From assembly GCA_036500145.1 (NCBI GenBank), contig DASYCO010000060.1, forward strand, positions 1 through 44,326: a stretch of DNA of 44,326 nucleotides. The letters run 5' to 3'. Below are positions 23,452-30,696 of the stretch, in pieces. Numbering within the stretch: position 1 is the stretch's first letter; each line of letters starts with the position of its first letter. Position numbers and translations under genes: made by a program. Below the pieces are notes generated by a model, which had not been told where the DNA came from, did not search any database, and worked only from the letters and a program-made list of their open reading frames with translations. Source of the stretch: CAMAVH01 sp036500145 (GTDB taxonomy: Bacteria > Pseudomonadota > Alphaproteobacteria > SMXQ01).

Positions 23452-23480
23452 AAGAGGCGGGACATTGTCCCGCCTCTTTT
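23452..23480. terminator. Bidirectional intrinsic terminator between purU and the MetE-like gene
   Basis: AAGAGGCGGGACA (23452-23464) pairs perfectly over 13 bp with TGTCCCGCCTCTT (23466-23478), T-run to 23480 on the plus strand and an A-run (23445-23449, CAAAAAC) upstream serving as T-run on the minus strand. Both converging genes end within about 40 nt of it. Confidence 0.88.
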
Positions 23481-23505
23481 GCTTTCAGCCAGGCCTGTCG
23501 CGACG

Positions 23506-24645
23506 TTACGCGGCAGCCTTGGCGTCGACTAGGTTCGCGCCTTCGCGCAGGGCCTCGAGCTTGCGCCAGCAGATTTCCGGATCGAGCTTGCCGTAGCCGG
23601 CGAAGGTGCCGAAGCCGCAGTCGGTGCCGGCGATCACGCGGTCGCGGCCGACGATGTCGACGAAGCGCTGCAGGGTCTGCGCGATCAGGCGCGGATGCTC
23701 CAGGTAGTTCGAGCAGGTATCGATCAGGCCCGGCACCAGCACCTTGTCTTCCGGCAGCTTGGCCTGCTGCCAGATTTCCCATTCATGGGCATGGCGCGCG
23801 TTGGCCGCCTCGAACAGCACGCGGCTCGGCTTGGCGTGCAGCACGGTGGCGAGGATCTTGCGCAGGTCGATGTCGAAGTCGTGCGGGCCTTCGTAGTTGC
23901 CCCAGCAGACATGCATGCGCAGGCGCTCGGCCGGAATGTTCTTGGTCGCCGCGTTCAGCGCCTCGACGCTGGCGGCGGCGTGGCTCAGGAACTCCGCCTC
24001 GCTCAAATCCTGGAAGCCGGTGTGGCGCGCCATGGCGAGGTCGGGGCAGTCGAGCTGCAGGTCGAAGCCGGCGGCGATGATCGCCTCGTATTCCGGCTGC
24101 ATGGCCGTCACCAGGTCGGCGAGATAGGCTTCGTGGCTGGGATAGTGCTGGTTCGGCTGGAAGGCGGTGACGAGGCCGGGCGAGGCCGCGTTGAGGAAGG
24201 CGCGCACGCCCTTGCCGTGGCGCGCAAGCGCGCCCTTGAAGCGGGCGATGTCCTGGTGGCAAGGCTCCATGGTGCGCAGCTTCACCGGGCCGATGCAGGC
24301 GGCGCGGCGGAATTCCTGCTTGCCCATGATGCGGCCGAGCTTGTCGCGCAGGTCCGGATAGGGCGCCAGGTCGAGCGCCGGCTTGCGCGGAATGTCGCCG
24401 CCGAAGCCGTCCAGGCGATCGATGATGTAGGTCGAGTAGCCGATCTTGCCGAGTTCGCCGTCGCTGACGATGGAGACGCCGGCCTCGACCTGGCGGCGCA
24501 CCGCATTGTCGATCTCCGACTGGACGACCTGCTCGAATTCAGCGCCGTCGTACGCGGCGCCATGGTCGCGCGCGATCAGCAGCTCGGCAAGGCGGGGCGC
24601 GCGCGGCAGGCTGCCGACGTGGGTCGTCTGGATCGGTGTCGTCAA
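23506..24645 (-). CDS. MetE-like methyltransferase (cobalamin-independent methionine synthase family / UROD-like fold)
   Basis: 379 residues. It begins TTG at 24645 (M-TTPIQTTHVGSLPR), with AGGAG 7 nt upstream and no nearby ATG, so a TTG start is well supported. The HVGSLPR opening and ETDGELGKIGYS-like segment (VSDGELGKIGYSTYI) match the C-terminal half of MetE. Metal ligands appear as H-x-C in RMHVCWGN (near 245-247), E in FEAAN (near 280) and C in GTDCGFGT (near 345). Single-domain MetE-like proteins transfer methyl groups or use other thiols (epoxyalkane:CoM transferase, MetE-core); the acceptor here is unknown. It faces purU, and both belong to one-carbon metabolism. Confidence 0.85.
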   Translation of the reverse strand: MTTPIQTTHVGSLPRAPRLAELLIARDHGAAYDGAEFEQVVQSEIDNAVRRQVEAGVSIVSDGELGKIGYSTYIIDRLDGFGGDIPRKPALDLAPYPDLRDKLGRIMGKQEFRRAACIGPVKLRTMEPCHQDIARFKGALARHGKGVRAFLNAASPGLVTAFQPNQHYPSHEAYLADLVTAMQPEYEAIIAAGFDLQLDCPDLAMARHTGFQDLSEAEFLSHAAASVEALNAATKNIPAERLRMHVCWGNYEGPHDFDIDLRKILATVLHAKPSRVLFEAANARHAHEWEIWQQAKLPEDKVLVPGLIDTCSNYLEHPRLIAQTLQRFVDIVGRDRVIAGTDCGFGTFAGYGKLDPEICWRKLEALREGANLVDAKAAA

Positions 24646-24822
24646 GGGAGGCTCCTGGTTCCTGTATGCCTGCCGGCGGGACGGTCAGCGCAGTCGTCGC
24701 GCGATGCCGGAAGCGATCTGCGCGGCAAGATCGCCCGGGAGCGCCAACGAGGCAAGCTTCGTCTGCAAGTGCAGGAAACTTATGAGGGAGCCGAAAAATT
24801 TATACCCGGCGCGCGGCTGGGA

Positions 24823-24987
24823 TCAAGACGACGAGGCGTGGTCGCCCTTGCTGTAGTCCGGCTCCACGCTGTCGGAATTATGGCCCGCGGTCGACGGAGA
24901 GCCGAACGAACAGGCGGACAGGGCCAAGCCCGACAGGAGGACGCCCGCGATCAACAGCAGCATGATGGAAGAAAATCTGCGGCGCAT
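24823..24987 (-). CDS. Small lipoprotein, 54 residues
   Basis: Read directly from the sequence: ATG 24987 to TGA at 24823-24825, 54 residues, with GGGAGA 8 nt before the start. It has an n-region MRRRFSSI, a hydrophobic core LLLIAGVLLSGLAL, and a lipobox LSAC (Cys at residue 27), followed by a short Ser/Asp-rich mature peptide ending GDHASSS. It is thus a predicted type-II-signal lipoprotein whose mature part is only 27 residues. The following gene on the strand is the MetE-like protein and the preceding gene is a cupin dioxygenase with its own terminator between, so it appears to be a single gene. I do not recognise the family. Confidence 0.72.
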   Translation of the reverse strand: MRRRFSSIMLLLIAGVLLSGLALSACSFGSPSTAGHNSDSVEPDYSKGDHASSS

Positions 24988-25086
24988 GGAATGTCTCCCT
25001 GGCAGCGGAACGCGTTCGACGGTCGTTCTGTTAACGGCCGTGCCGGCGACCTGTTCCGTTCGCGCCTGCGGCTGGACGCGACGGCA

Positions 25087-25122
25087 AAAGAAAAGCGCGC
25101 GAGCTCCGGGCCCGCGCGCTTT
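25087..25122 (-). terminator. Intrinsic terminator downstream of double-cupin gene
   Basis: AAAGCGCGCG (25092-25101) pairs perfectly over 10 bp with CGCGCGCTTT (25113-25122). On the minus strand it begins 22 nt after the stop of the cupin gene and is followed by CTTTTCTTTTG, a good T-rich tract. Confidence 0.82.
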
Positions 25123-25144
25123 CCGCAGTTCGCGCCGCCGGCGT

Positions 25145-26158
25145 TCAGCGCGTGCGTTCGCGCTCGCGCTTGATGCGGCCGGCTTCGATCGGGTCGCCCT
25201 GCTCGTCCATGATGCGCTGGCTCGTGAAGCCTTCCGGCCAGATCGAGGTGAACCAGGGCCGGATGCCGAAGCCGATGCGCAGCTGCTTGATCGGGTTCGG
25301 GTTGTCGTTGGTATGCTGATGCTCCCACATGGCCGGCGGCACGTAGAGCACGTCGCCCGCCGTCCAGGGAATCTGCTTGCCCTGCATCTCCGTGTAGCCC
25401 TCGCCTTCGATGGCGTAGACGACGGCTTCCAGATGCTTGTGCTTGCCGCTCTGGTGGAACGGCGGCTCCGTCCACTGGCCGGTGACCGCCACCGAGATCG
25501 CGCGGAAGCCGTTCTTGGGCACGACGAAGTACTGCGAGAAGTCGTGCTGGTTCTTCACCGCCGCGATGTAGCCTTGCGGGTTGAAGGTCTCGCCCGGCTT
25601 GGCGTCGCGGTTGCTCGGCGCCTGCTCGACGTGGATCACGGCGCGCGCGCCGTCGGGGTAGTACTGCGACGTCTCGGGCGGCACGGCCTTGATCATCGCC
25701 GGGTCGTTCGGGCCGCAGGTCTCGATCTGCTCGATGCGCGCGATGCGGCAGAAGCGCTCGAGGTCGAACACCATGCCGGAAAGCGTCAGCACCGGCACGT
25801 TGCCGGTGTTGAAATGCTGATGCTCGGCCCAGAACGGGATCTGGATCGTGCTGCTCTTGTGCCAGTCGAAGCGCTGGCCGTTGACGATGCTGAATCCCTC
25901 GCCTTCGAGGATGTGCATCGATTCCTCGCCGTGGCGGTGCTTGCCCGTGTGCCAGCCGACCGGAATCTCGGCCTTGATCACGTTGCTGCCCATGGTCGCG
26001 AAGCCGAGGTCGTTGGCGACCATCAGCTTGACCTTGGCGTCCTGCGGGGTGCTCACCCAGGGGATGTCCTTGTCGCGCGCGACCGCGTGGCAGTTCTCGA
26101 GCTCGTCCTGGATCTTGTTCGGGGCCGCCAGCCATTCGTCGTAGAAGTTCTTAGCCAT
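25145..26158 (-). CDS. Double-cupin dioxygenase-like protein (gentisate/1-hydroxy-2-naphthoate-type)
   Basis: 337 residues from ATG 26158 (GAGAGAG just upstream), the length of gentisate 1,2-dioxygenases. Two cupin domains are visible: HTGKHRHGEESMHILEGEGF near residue 70 (H-x-H pattern for iron) with IQIPFWAEHQHFN closing it, and HQSGKHKHLEAVVYAIEGEGY in the second half with GDVLYVPPAMWEHQHTND. Such enzymes use Fe(II) to cleave aromatic rings; the two cupins keep the histidines, so both may bind metal. The exact substrate is not evident. It lies 25 nt downstream of an AAA+ ATPase on the same strand, forming a two-gene operon. Confidence 0.87.
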   Translation of the reverse strand: MAKNFYDEWLAAPNKIQDELENCHAVARDKDIPWVSTPQDAKVKLMVANDLGFATMGSNVIKAEIPVGWHTGKHRHGEESMHILEGEGFSIVNGQRFDWHKSSTIQIPFWAEHQHFNTGNVPVLTLSGMVFDLERFCRIARIEQIETCGPNDPAMIKAVPPETSQYYPDGARAVIHVEQAPSNRDAKPGETFNPQGYIAAVKNQHDFSQYFVVPKNGFRAISVAVTGQWTEPPFHQSGKHKHLEAVVYAIEGEGYTEMQGKQIPWTAGDVLYVPPAMWEHQHTNDNPNPIKQLRIGFGIRPWFTSIWPEGFTSQRIMDEQGDPIEAGRIKRERERTR

Positions 26159-26183
26159 GCTCTCTCTCACGAAATGAAGGTTC

Positions 26184-27035
26184 TCAGTCGGCGATGCGCT
26201 GCGCGATCGATTCTCTCTGCAGCACGTTGGACACGAAATGCCGCATGGCGAACCGCTGCGCGTCGCGCATGCTGCGGACCGTCTGGCTGCGGATCGCCGC
26301 GACCAGGTCGTCCTTGAGCCGCACGGACTGCGCGGAGGACAGGCGCTGCAGCGGCTCGATGCGCTCGACCATGCGCAGCAGGGTCTCGACATCCGGGTAG
26401 TCGACGACGTAGCTCAGGAAGCGGTCGCGGATGGCGTCGTCGATCAGGTCGGGACGGTTGCTCGTCAGCACGACGGTGGCGCGGCTGGTGTCGAGGTCGT
26501 CGATCGCGTGGAAGAACACGCTGTCCTGCGAGAAGTGCCATTCCTTGGCATGCTCGCTGCCGCGCGCCATGAAGATGGATTCCACGTCGTCGAACAGCAG
26601 CACGGAACGCTGGCCCTGGTCGGTGAAGCCGGACTTGGCATGCAGGAAGATGTCGCGGATGCGCTCCTCGCTCTCGCCGTAGCGCGAGCGCGAGATCTCG
26701 CCGCCGTCGACGAAGGCCATGACGACCGGCGGCTCGTCCGCCGCCTGGAAGCGGCGGCCCATCTCGTAGGCGAGGCGCTTGGCAAGGGTGGTCTTGCCGG
26801 TGCCCGGCGGGCCGCTCAGCAGAAAGCCCTTGATGAGGCCGTGCGGCTCGCCCGAGCGCCACTGGTATTCGGTGATGCAGGCCAGCTCGTCGAGCAGGGC
26901 CTGGTAGCCCTCGCCGACGATGTCCTTGGCGCCGCCGGCGGCGCCCGAGCCCTGCTCGGCGAACAGGGCCTCCAGCTCGTCGTAGCCGACGATGTTGTTC
27001 GAGGACAGGTGATGGTGCGCGTCGCTGGCTCGCAT
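26184..27035 (-). CDS. AAA+ family ATPase
   Basis: 283 residues. Walker A GPPGTGKT lies at 75-82, followed by TLAKRLAYEMGRRF; Walker B is SVLLFDDVES, sensor 1 is VVLTSNRPDL, and Arg-finger candidates occur in DAIRDRF. The C-terminal helical lid ends SQTVRSMRDAQRFAMRHFVSNVL. It is a classical AAA module with a 55-residue N-terminal arm and no protease domain. It is co-transcribed with the double-cupin dioxygenase gene, so it may act as a metallo-cofactor or folding activase of that enzyme; this is an inference from position. Promoter region upstream carries a pair of direct repeats (27079-27106) and a dyad (27165-27188). Confidence 0.88.
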   Translation of the reverse strand: MRASDAHHHLSSNNIVGYDELEALFAEQGSGAAGGAKDIVGEGYQALLDELACITEYQWRSGEPHGLIKGFLLSGPPGTGKTTLAKRLAYEMGRRFQAADEPPVVMAFVDGGEISRSRYGESEERIRDIFLHAKSGFTDQGQRSVLLFDDVESIFMARGSEHAKEWHFSQDSVFFHAIDDLDTSRATVVLTSNRPDLIDDAIRDRFLSYVVDYPDVETLLRMVERIEPLQRLSSAQSVRLKDDLVAAIRSQTVRSMRDAQRFAMRHFVSNVLQRESIAQRIAD

Positions 27036-27074
27036 CAGGCTTGCAACTCCACGGCTGGCGTCAATTCAGGTGAT

Positions 27075-27106
27075 CATCTTATGCAAGATGAGGATTATGC
27101 AAGATG
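27075..27106. promoter_or_regulatory. Dyad and direct repeats upstream of AAA+ / cupin operon
   Basis: CATCTTATGCAAGATG (27075-27090) is a 6-4-6 inverted repeat. TTATGCAAGATG occurs at 27079-27090 and again at 27095-27106, giving a 16-nt direct repeat period. It sits 40-71 nt upstream of the ATPase start, a typical operator position for a dimeric repressor binding two adjacent sites. Confidence 0.55.
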
Positions 27107-27164
27107 GAGCCCGCAGCCCCCCGGAAACACGCGTAGTTTGACGCGCCCGGCGGAAGCCGCAAGC

Positions 27165-27188
27165 TGTAATTGATATATTGATATTACA
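27165..27188. promoter_or_regulatory. AT-rich dyad TGTAAT-N12-ATTACA in the gap before the AAA+ operon
   Basis: Perfect 6-bp arms TGTAAT (27165-27170) and ATTACA (27183-27188). Between them ATTGATATAT (27169-27178) is shared with the palindrome at 37125-37138. It lies about 130 nt upstream of the AAA+ start and 70 nt after the stop side of the flavoprotein at 27259, so it may be a promoter element. Confidence 0.4.
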
Positions 27189-27258
27189 TTATGATGTTTC
27201 GGGGAATCAATGGCGCCGGGCCGGCCGCCGCCCGGGCCATCCGGCCCGAAGCCCCGTT

Positions 27259-28542
27259 TTACAGGGCGAACGGCAGCTTCATCTGCGAATCGGCGGGCCC
27301 GCGCGCCGGCTTCGGCTTCGACTTCGGCCCCGCTCCTGACCCCAGCCCCAGCCAGTCCAGCAGGCCGTGCCCGGCGGCGAAGCCGGTGGCCATGCAGCCC
27401 TGCAGGAGATAGCCGCCCGTGGGGGCCTCCCAGTCCAGCATCTCGCCGGCGGCGAAGACGCCGGGGCGGCGGCGCAGCATCAGGCGCTCGTCGAGCTCCG
27501 TCCGCGCGATGCCGCCGGCCGTGGAGATGGCGCGCGCCAGCCCGAAGGGCGCGGTCAGCCGCAGCGGCAGCGCCTTGATCAGTTCGGCCAGCGGCTTGGC
27601 CGCGCCGCCGTGCAGGGCCTCCTGCACCAGGCCGATGGCGGCCGGCGACAGGCTCACGCGCTTGCGCAGGACGTTGGACAGCGAATCGCCGCCGCGCCCG
27701 GCCCCGAGCTTTTCGGCGAGCGCCGCCGCCGTCAGGTCCGGACGCAGGTCGAGATGCGCCAGCGCGACGCCGTCGCGCGCGATCGCCTCGCGCAAGGGCG
27801 ACGACAGGGCATAGACCGCGCCGCCCTCGATGCCCTCGGCCGTGACCGTCGCCTCGCCGCGCACCGTCGCGCCGCCGAACGAGAGCGCGATGCGCTTGAG
27901 CGGCGCGCCCGCATGGCGGCCGCGGAAGATGTCCGACCAGCCGACTGCGAAGCCGCAGTTTGCCGGCCGCAGCGGCGATATCTCAAGCTCGGGCAGCAGC
28001 GCCGTCCAGCCGCCGTCGCCGCCCAGGCGCGGCCAGGAGGCGCCGCCCAGGCCCAGCACCGTCGCGTCGGCGCCGAACAGGTCGCCATTGGCGAAGGTCA
28101 GCGCGCCGTCGGCGTTCCAGCCGGTCCATTCGGCGCGCATGACGAAGCGGACGCGCGACTTGGCGAGGCGCTGCAGCCAGGCGCGCAGCAGCGGGCTCGC
28201 CTTCATCGCCTTGGGAAAGACGCGGCCGCTGCTGCCGACGAAGGTTTCCTGGCCGAGTTCCTCGCACCAGGCGACGAGATCCTGCGGCGAGAAGGCGTCG
28301 AGCAGCGGCGACATCCAGGGTTCGGCCGCGCCGTAGCGCGCGCGGAAGCGCTCCATGGGCTCGGAATGGGTCAGGTTGAGGCCGCCGCGCCCGGCCATCA
28401 GCAGCTTGCGGCCGACGCTCGGCATCCGCTCGAAGACGGTCACGGAAACGCCCGCGCCGGCGACGACCTCGGCGGCCATCAGCCCGGCCGGGCCGCCGCC
28501 GACGACGGCGACGTAGAGATTCTCGGGAGACGCCTTGGCCAT
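27259..28542 (-). CDS. TIGR03862-type flavoprotein (HI0933/BaiN-like NAD(P)/FAD-dependent oxidoreductase)
   Basis: 427 residues. The FAD motif VAVVGGGPAGLMAAEVVAGAG is at residues 9-30, followed by GRKLLMAGRGGLNLTHSEP, the family hallmark (K-x3-GxG-x-CN-like), and VLGLGGASWPRLGGDGGW; the second FAD segment is GGIARTELDERLMLRRRPGVFAAGEMLDWEAPTGGYLLQGCMATG. This subfamily (HI0933-like) is widespread in proteobacteria; its substrate is not established. It sits 8 nt after the methyltransferase stop, so the two are co-transcribed. Confidence 0.93.
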   Translation of the reverse strand: MAKASPENLYVAVVGGGPAGLMAAEVVAGAGVSVTVFERMPSVGRKLLMAGRGGLNLTHSEPMERFRARYGAAEPWMSPLLDAFSPQDLVAWCEELGQETFVGSSGRVFPKAMKASPLLRAWLQRLAKSRVRFVMRAEWTGWNADGALTFANGDLFGADATVLGLGGASWPRLGGDGGWTALLPELEISPLRPANCGFAVGWSDIFRGRHAGAPLKRIALSFGGATVRGEATVTAEGIEGGAVYALSSPLREAIARDGVALAHLDLRPDLTAAALAEKLGAGRGGDSLSNVLRKRVSLSPAAIGLVQEALHGGAAKPLAELIKALPLRLTAPFGLARAISTAGGIARTELDERLMLRRRPGVFAAGEMLDWEAPTGGYLLQGCMATGFAAGHGLLDWLGLGSGAGPKSKPKPARGPADSQMKLPFAL

Positions 28543-28550
28543 GGGACGGC

Positions 28551-29387
28551 TCAGGCCATCACGTCGAGCAGGGCGGGGCGGACGCCGAGCTGCGCGATGA
28601 GCCGCTCGAGCTCCGTCTTCGCCTGCGCGTTGCCCTGCTGGTGGCGCTCGGCGAGGATGAGCTCGTTCTTCAGCGAATGCTCGAGGCCGGTGAGCTCGGT
28701 CACGCGCACCTTGTAGCCGTGCGCCTCCAGCACGAGGCCGCGTATCACGTTGGTGATGTGCGCGCCGAACTCGCGGCGCTGGATCGGATGGCGCCAGAGC
28801 TGGTGCAGCGGGTTCTTCTCGCCTTTCAGCAGCAGGGCGACCTCCGCCTGGCAGCAGGGCACCAGCGCGATGGTCTTCGCCTCATGGCGCAGCGCAAAGC
28901 GGATGGCGTCGTCCGTCGCCGTGTCGCAGGCATGCAGGGCCGTGACCATGTCGACGCGGCCGCCCGGAAGCGCCGCCTCGGCGATGGGTGCGCAGACGAA
29001 GTCCATCCGCTCGAAGCCGGACTCGGCGGCCAGGCGGCGCGACGCCTCCGTCAGCTCCGCGCGCGATTCGACGTTAACGACGCGCCCGCGCCCGGCTGGG
29101 CCCAGGATCAGCTCGTAGAGGATGAAGCCGAGGTAGGACTTGCCGGCGCCGAGGTCGGCCAGCAGCGGCTCCTCGACGTCCGCGAGCAGCGCCTCCAGGG
29201 ACGGGCGCAGGATCTGCGTCAGATGCAGGACCTGCTTCAGCTTGCGCCGCGAATCCGCATTGAGCCGGCCTTCGCGGGTCAGGATATGCAGCGCCTTCAG
29301 GAGCGGGACGGACTTTTCCGCGTCGTGGCTCGGCCAGAGCTCGGCGATGGCGTCCTGTTCCGGGGATGTCTTGCGGCTGCGCGCCAT
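28551..29387 (-). CDS. Class I SAM-dependent methyltransferase (Methyltransf_32-like)
   Basis: About 278 residues from ATG 29387 (an in-frame GTG at 29411 adds eight residues and cannot be excluded). SAM-binding motif LLADLGAGKSYLGFILYELI is followed by VVNVESRAELTEASRR; the catalytic-region motif reads MVTALHACDTATDDAI, typical of the Methyltransf_32 group, and LVPCCQAEV follows. N-terminal residues are charged and helical (SVPLLKALHILTREGRLN). Members are thought to act on RNA or small molecules, but the target is not known. It shares an operon with the TIGR03862 flavoprotein. Confidence 0.88.
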   Translation of the reverse strand: MARSRKTSPEQDAIAELWPSHDAEKSVPLLKALHILTREGRLNADSRRKLKQVLHLTQILRPSLEALLADVEEPLLADLGAGKSYLGFILYELILGPAGRGRVVNVESRAELTEASRRLAAESGFERMDFVCAPIAEAALPGGRVDMVTALHACDTATDDAIRFALRHEAKTIALVPCCQAEVALLLKGEKNPLHQLWRHPIQRREFGAHITNVIRGLVLEAHGYKVRVTELTGLEHSLKNELILAERHQQGNAQAKTELERLIAQLGVRPALLDVMA

Positions 29388-29486
29388 GGCGGTCGTCTCG
29401 TCACGTTTCACTGCGGCGGACCATACCGGATGGCGGCCGGTCTGTCCTCATTGAGCAAAGCGGCGGTAAACACCGGGACCAGAACG

Positions 29487-29516
29487 CAAATCGCCGCCGG
29501 GGACGCCGGCGGCGAT
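29487..29516 (-). terminator. Hairpin terminator downstream of the iron-type solute-binding protein gene
   Basis: ATCGCCGCCGG (29490-29500) pairs perfectly over 11 bp with CCGGCGGCGAT (29506-29516) around GGACG, 27 nt after the stop at 29543; minus-strand continuation is TTTGCGTTC, a weak T-tract. Confidence 0.65.
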
Positions 29517-29542
29517 CTGGGAACGCATGTCCGTCCGTCGGC

Positions 29543-30640
29543 TTAGCGGCCGCCCGTGGCCTCCACGATGGCCTCGCTGAGCTTGGGACGGGTCTTCAGG
29601 TACCAGTCTTCCTGATACTGGTCGAAATACTTCACGCCCGGCTTGGGAACGACGAAGTCCGGCACGTTCGCCGTCGACACGTCGACCCGGCGGCTGGGCG
29701 CCTGCCAGATGTCCGAATAGACCTGCTGGCCGTGCTGGCTCAGGTACCAGTTCAGGAACACCGTGGCGCCGTTGGTGTGCGGCGCGCCGGCCGGAATCCA
29801 GACCACGCTGCTGCCGCCGATGAGACTGCCCGGACCGTCCGGCATGTCCATCACGGCGACGTTGAGCTTCTCGGCCTGGTAGCGCTGGATGAAGGGCGGC
29901 AAGGCGGAGAGCGCGAAGGCATAGGTGCCGCGCGCCACCCAGTCGACGAGCTGGCGGCTGTCGGTGGTCAGCATCGCGTCCTGGCCGACGTAGAGCTTCT
30001 TCACGAAGTCCACGTCGAACAGCTCGCCGAGATAGGCGGCGTAGGCGAGGCCCGGGCCCGGCGCGCGCGGATCGTGGGCGGCGATCTTGCCCTTGTATTC
30101 GGGCTTGAGCAGGTCCTTCCAGCTCGTGATCTCGCCAGGCTTCACCAGAGTCGGGTTGTAGGCGAGCCAGCCGAAGACATATTCGTTGGGGATGAACAGG
30201 TACTTCTGCGCATTGTCCGCATACTTGAGCTTGCCGTCGCGCCACTTCGACGGATCGGTGACCTCGTTCAGCATGAGGCGCGGCGGCAGCTCCTGCAGGT
30301 AGCCCTGCGGGATCATGTCGAGATTGCTGGCGCCGCCGAACATCACGTCGATGGTCACCTGCTTGGCCCGCAGCTCGCGCTTGATGCGGCTGTCGAGCTC
30401 GCGGGCGGCGCCGCCGAAGAACTGGATGTTGAGGCCGGTGTCCTTCTGGAAGGCCTCCGTCAGCTTGGGCGTCAGCTGCGGATGGCCCGCGACCACGACC
30501 ACGCCTTCCTTCTTCGCCGCCTCCAGCGTCTTGGCCCATTCGGGCCCTGCCGCCGGGTTCCATTCGTCGGCGGCCTGGGCGGCCGTGCCCAGCATCAAGG
30601 CGCCAAGGCCCGCGGCCAGCGCCATCAATCCAGATTTCAT
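29543..30640 (-). CDS. ABC transporter solute-binding protein, family 1 (Fe(III)/polyamine-like)
   Basis: 365 residues with signal peptide (MKSGLMALAAGLGALMLGTAAQAA, cleavage before DEWNPAAG). Two-lobe binding protein signature: GVVVVAGHPQLTPKLTEAFQKDTGLNIQFFGG, AELDSRIKRELRAKQVTIDVMFGGASN, and LLKPEYKGKIAAHDPRAPGPGLAY, as in the FbpA/AfuA/PotD-like group. It would deliver iron, thiamine, phosphonates or similar to an ABC permease. No permease or ATPase genes are adjacent; the upstream gene on the same strand is a Rieske oxygenase, 56 nt away. The pairing suggests uptake of the Rieske enzyme's substrate. GGGAGAAGG precedes the ATG. Confidence 0.9.
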   Translation of the reverse strand: MKSGLMALAAGLGALMLGTAAQAADEWNPAAGPEWAKTLEAAKKEGVVVVAGHPQLTPKLTEAFQKDTGLNIQFFGGAARELDSRIKRELRAKQVTIDVMFGGASNLDMIPQGYLQELPPRLMLNEVTDPSKWRDGKLKYADNAQKYLFIPNEYVFGWLAYNPTLVKPGEITSWKDLLKPEYKGKIAAHDPRAPGPGLAYAAYLGELFDVDFVKKLYVGQDAMLTTDSRQLVDWVARGTYAFALSALPPFIQRYQAEKLNVAVMDMPDGPGSLIGGSSVVWIPAGAPHTNGATVFLNWYLSQHGQQVYSDIWQAPSRRVDVSTANVPDFVVPKPGVKYFDQYQEDWYLKTRPKLSEAIVEATGGR

Positions 30641-30696
30641 GACCTTCTCCCGGCTCTCTTATGTTTCTTGTGCGCGCTCCGCTTTCGGCGGGCCGC

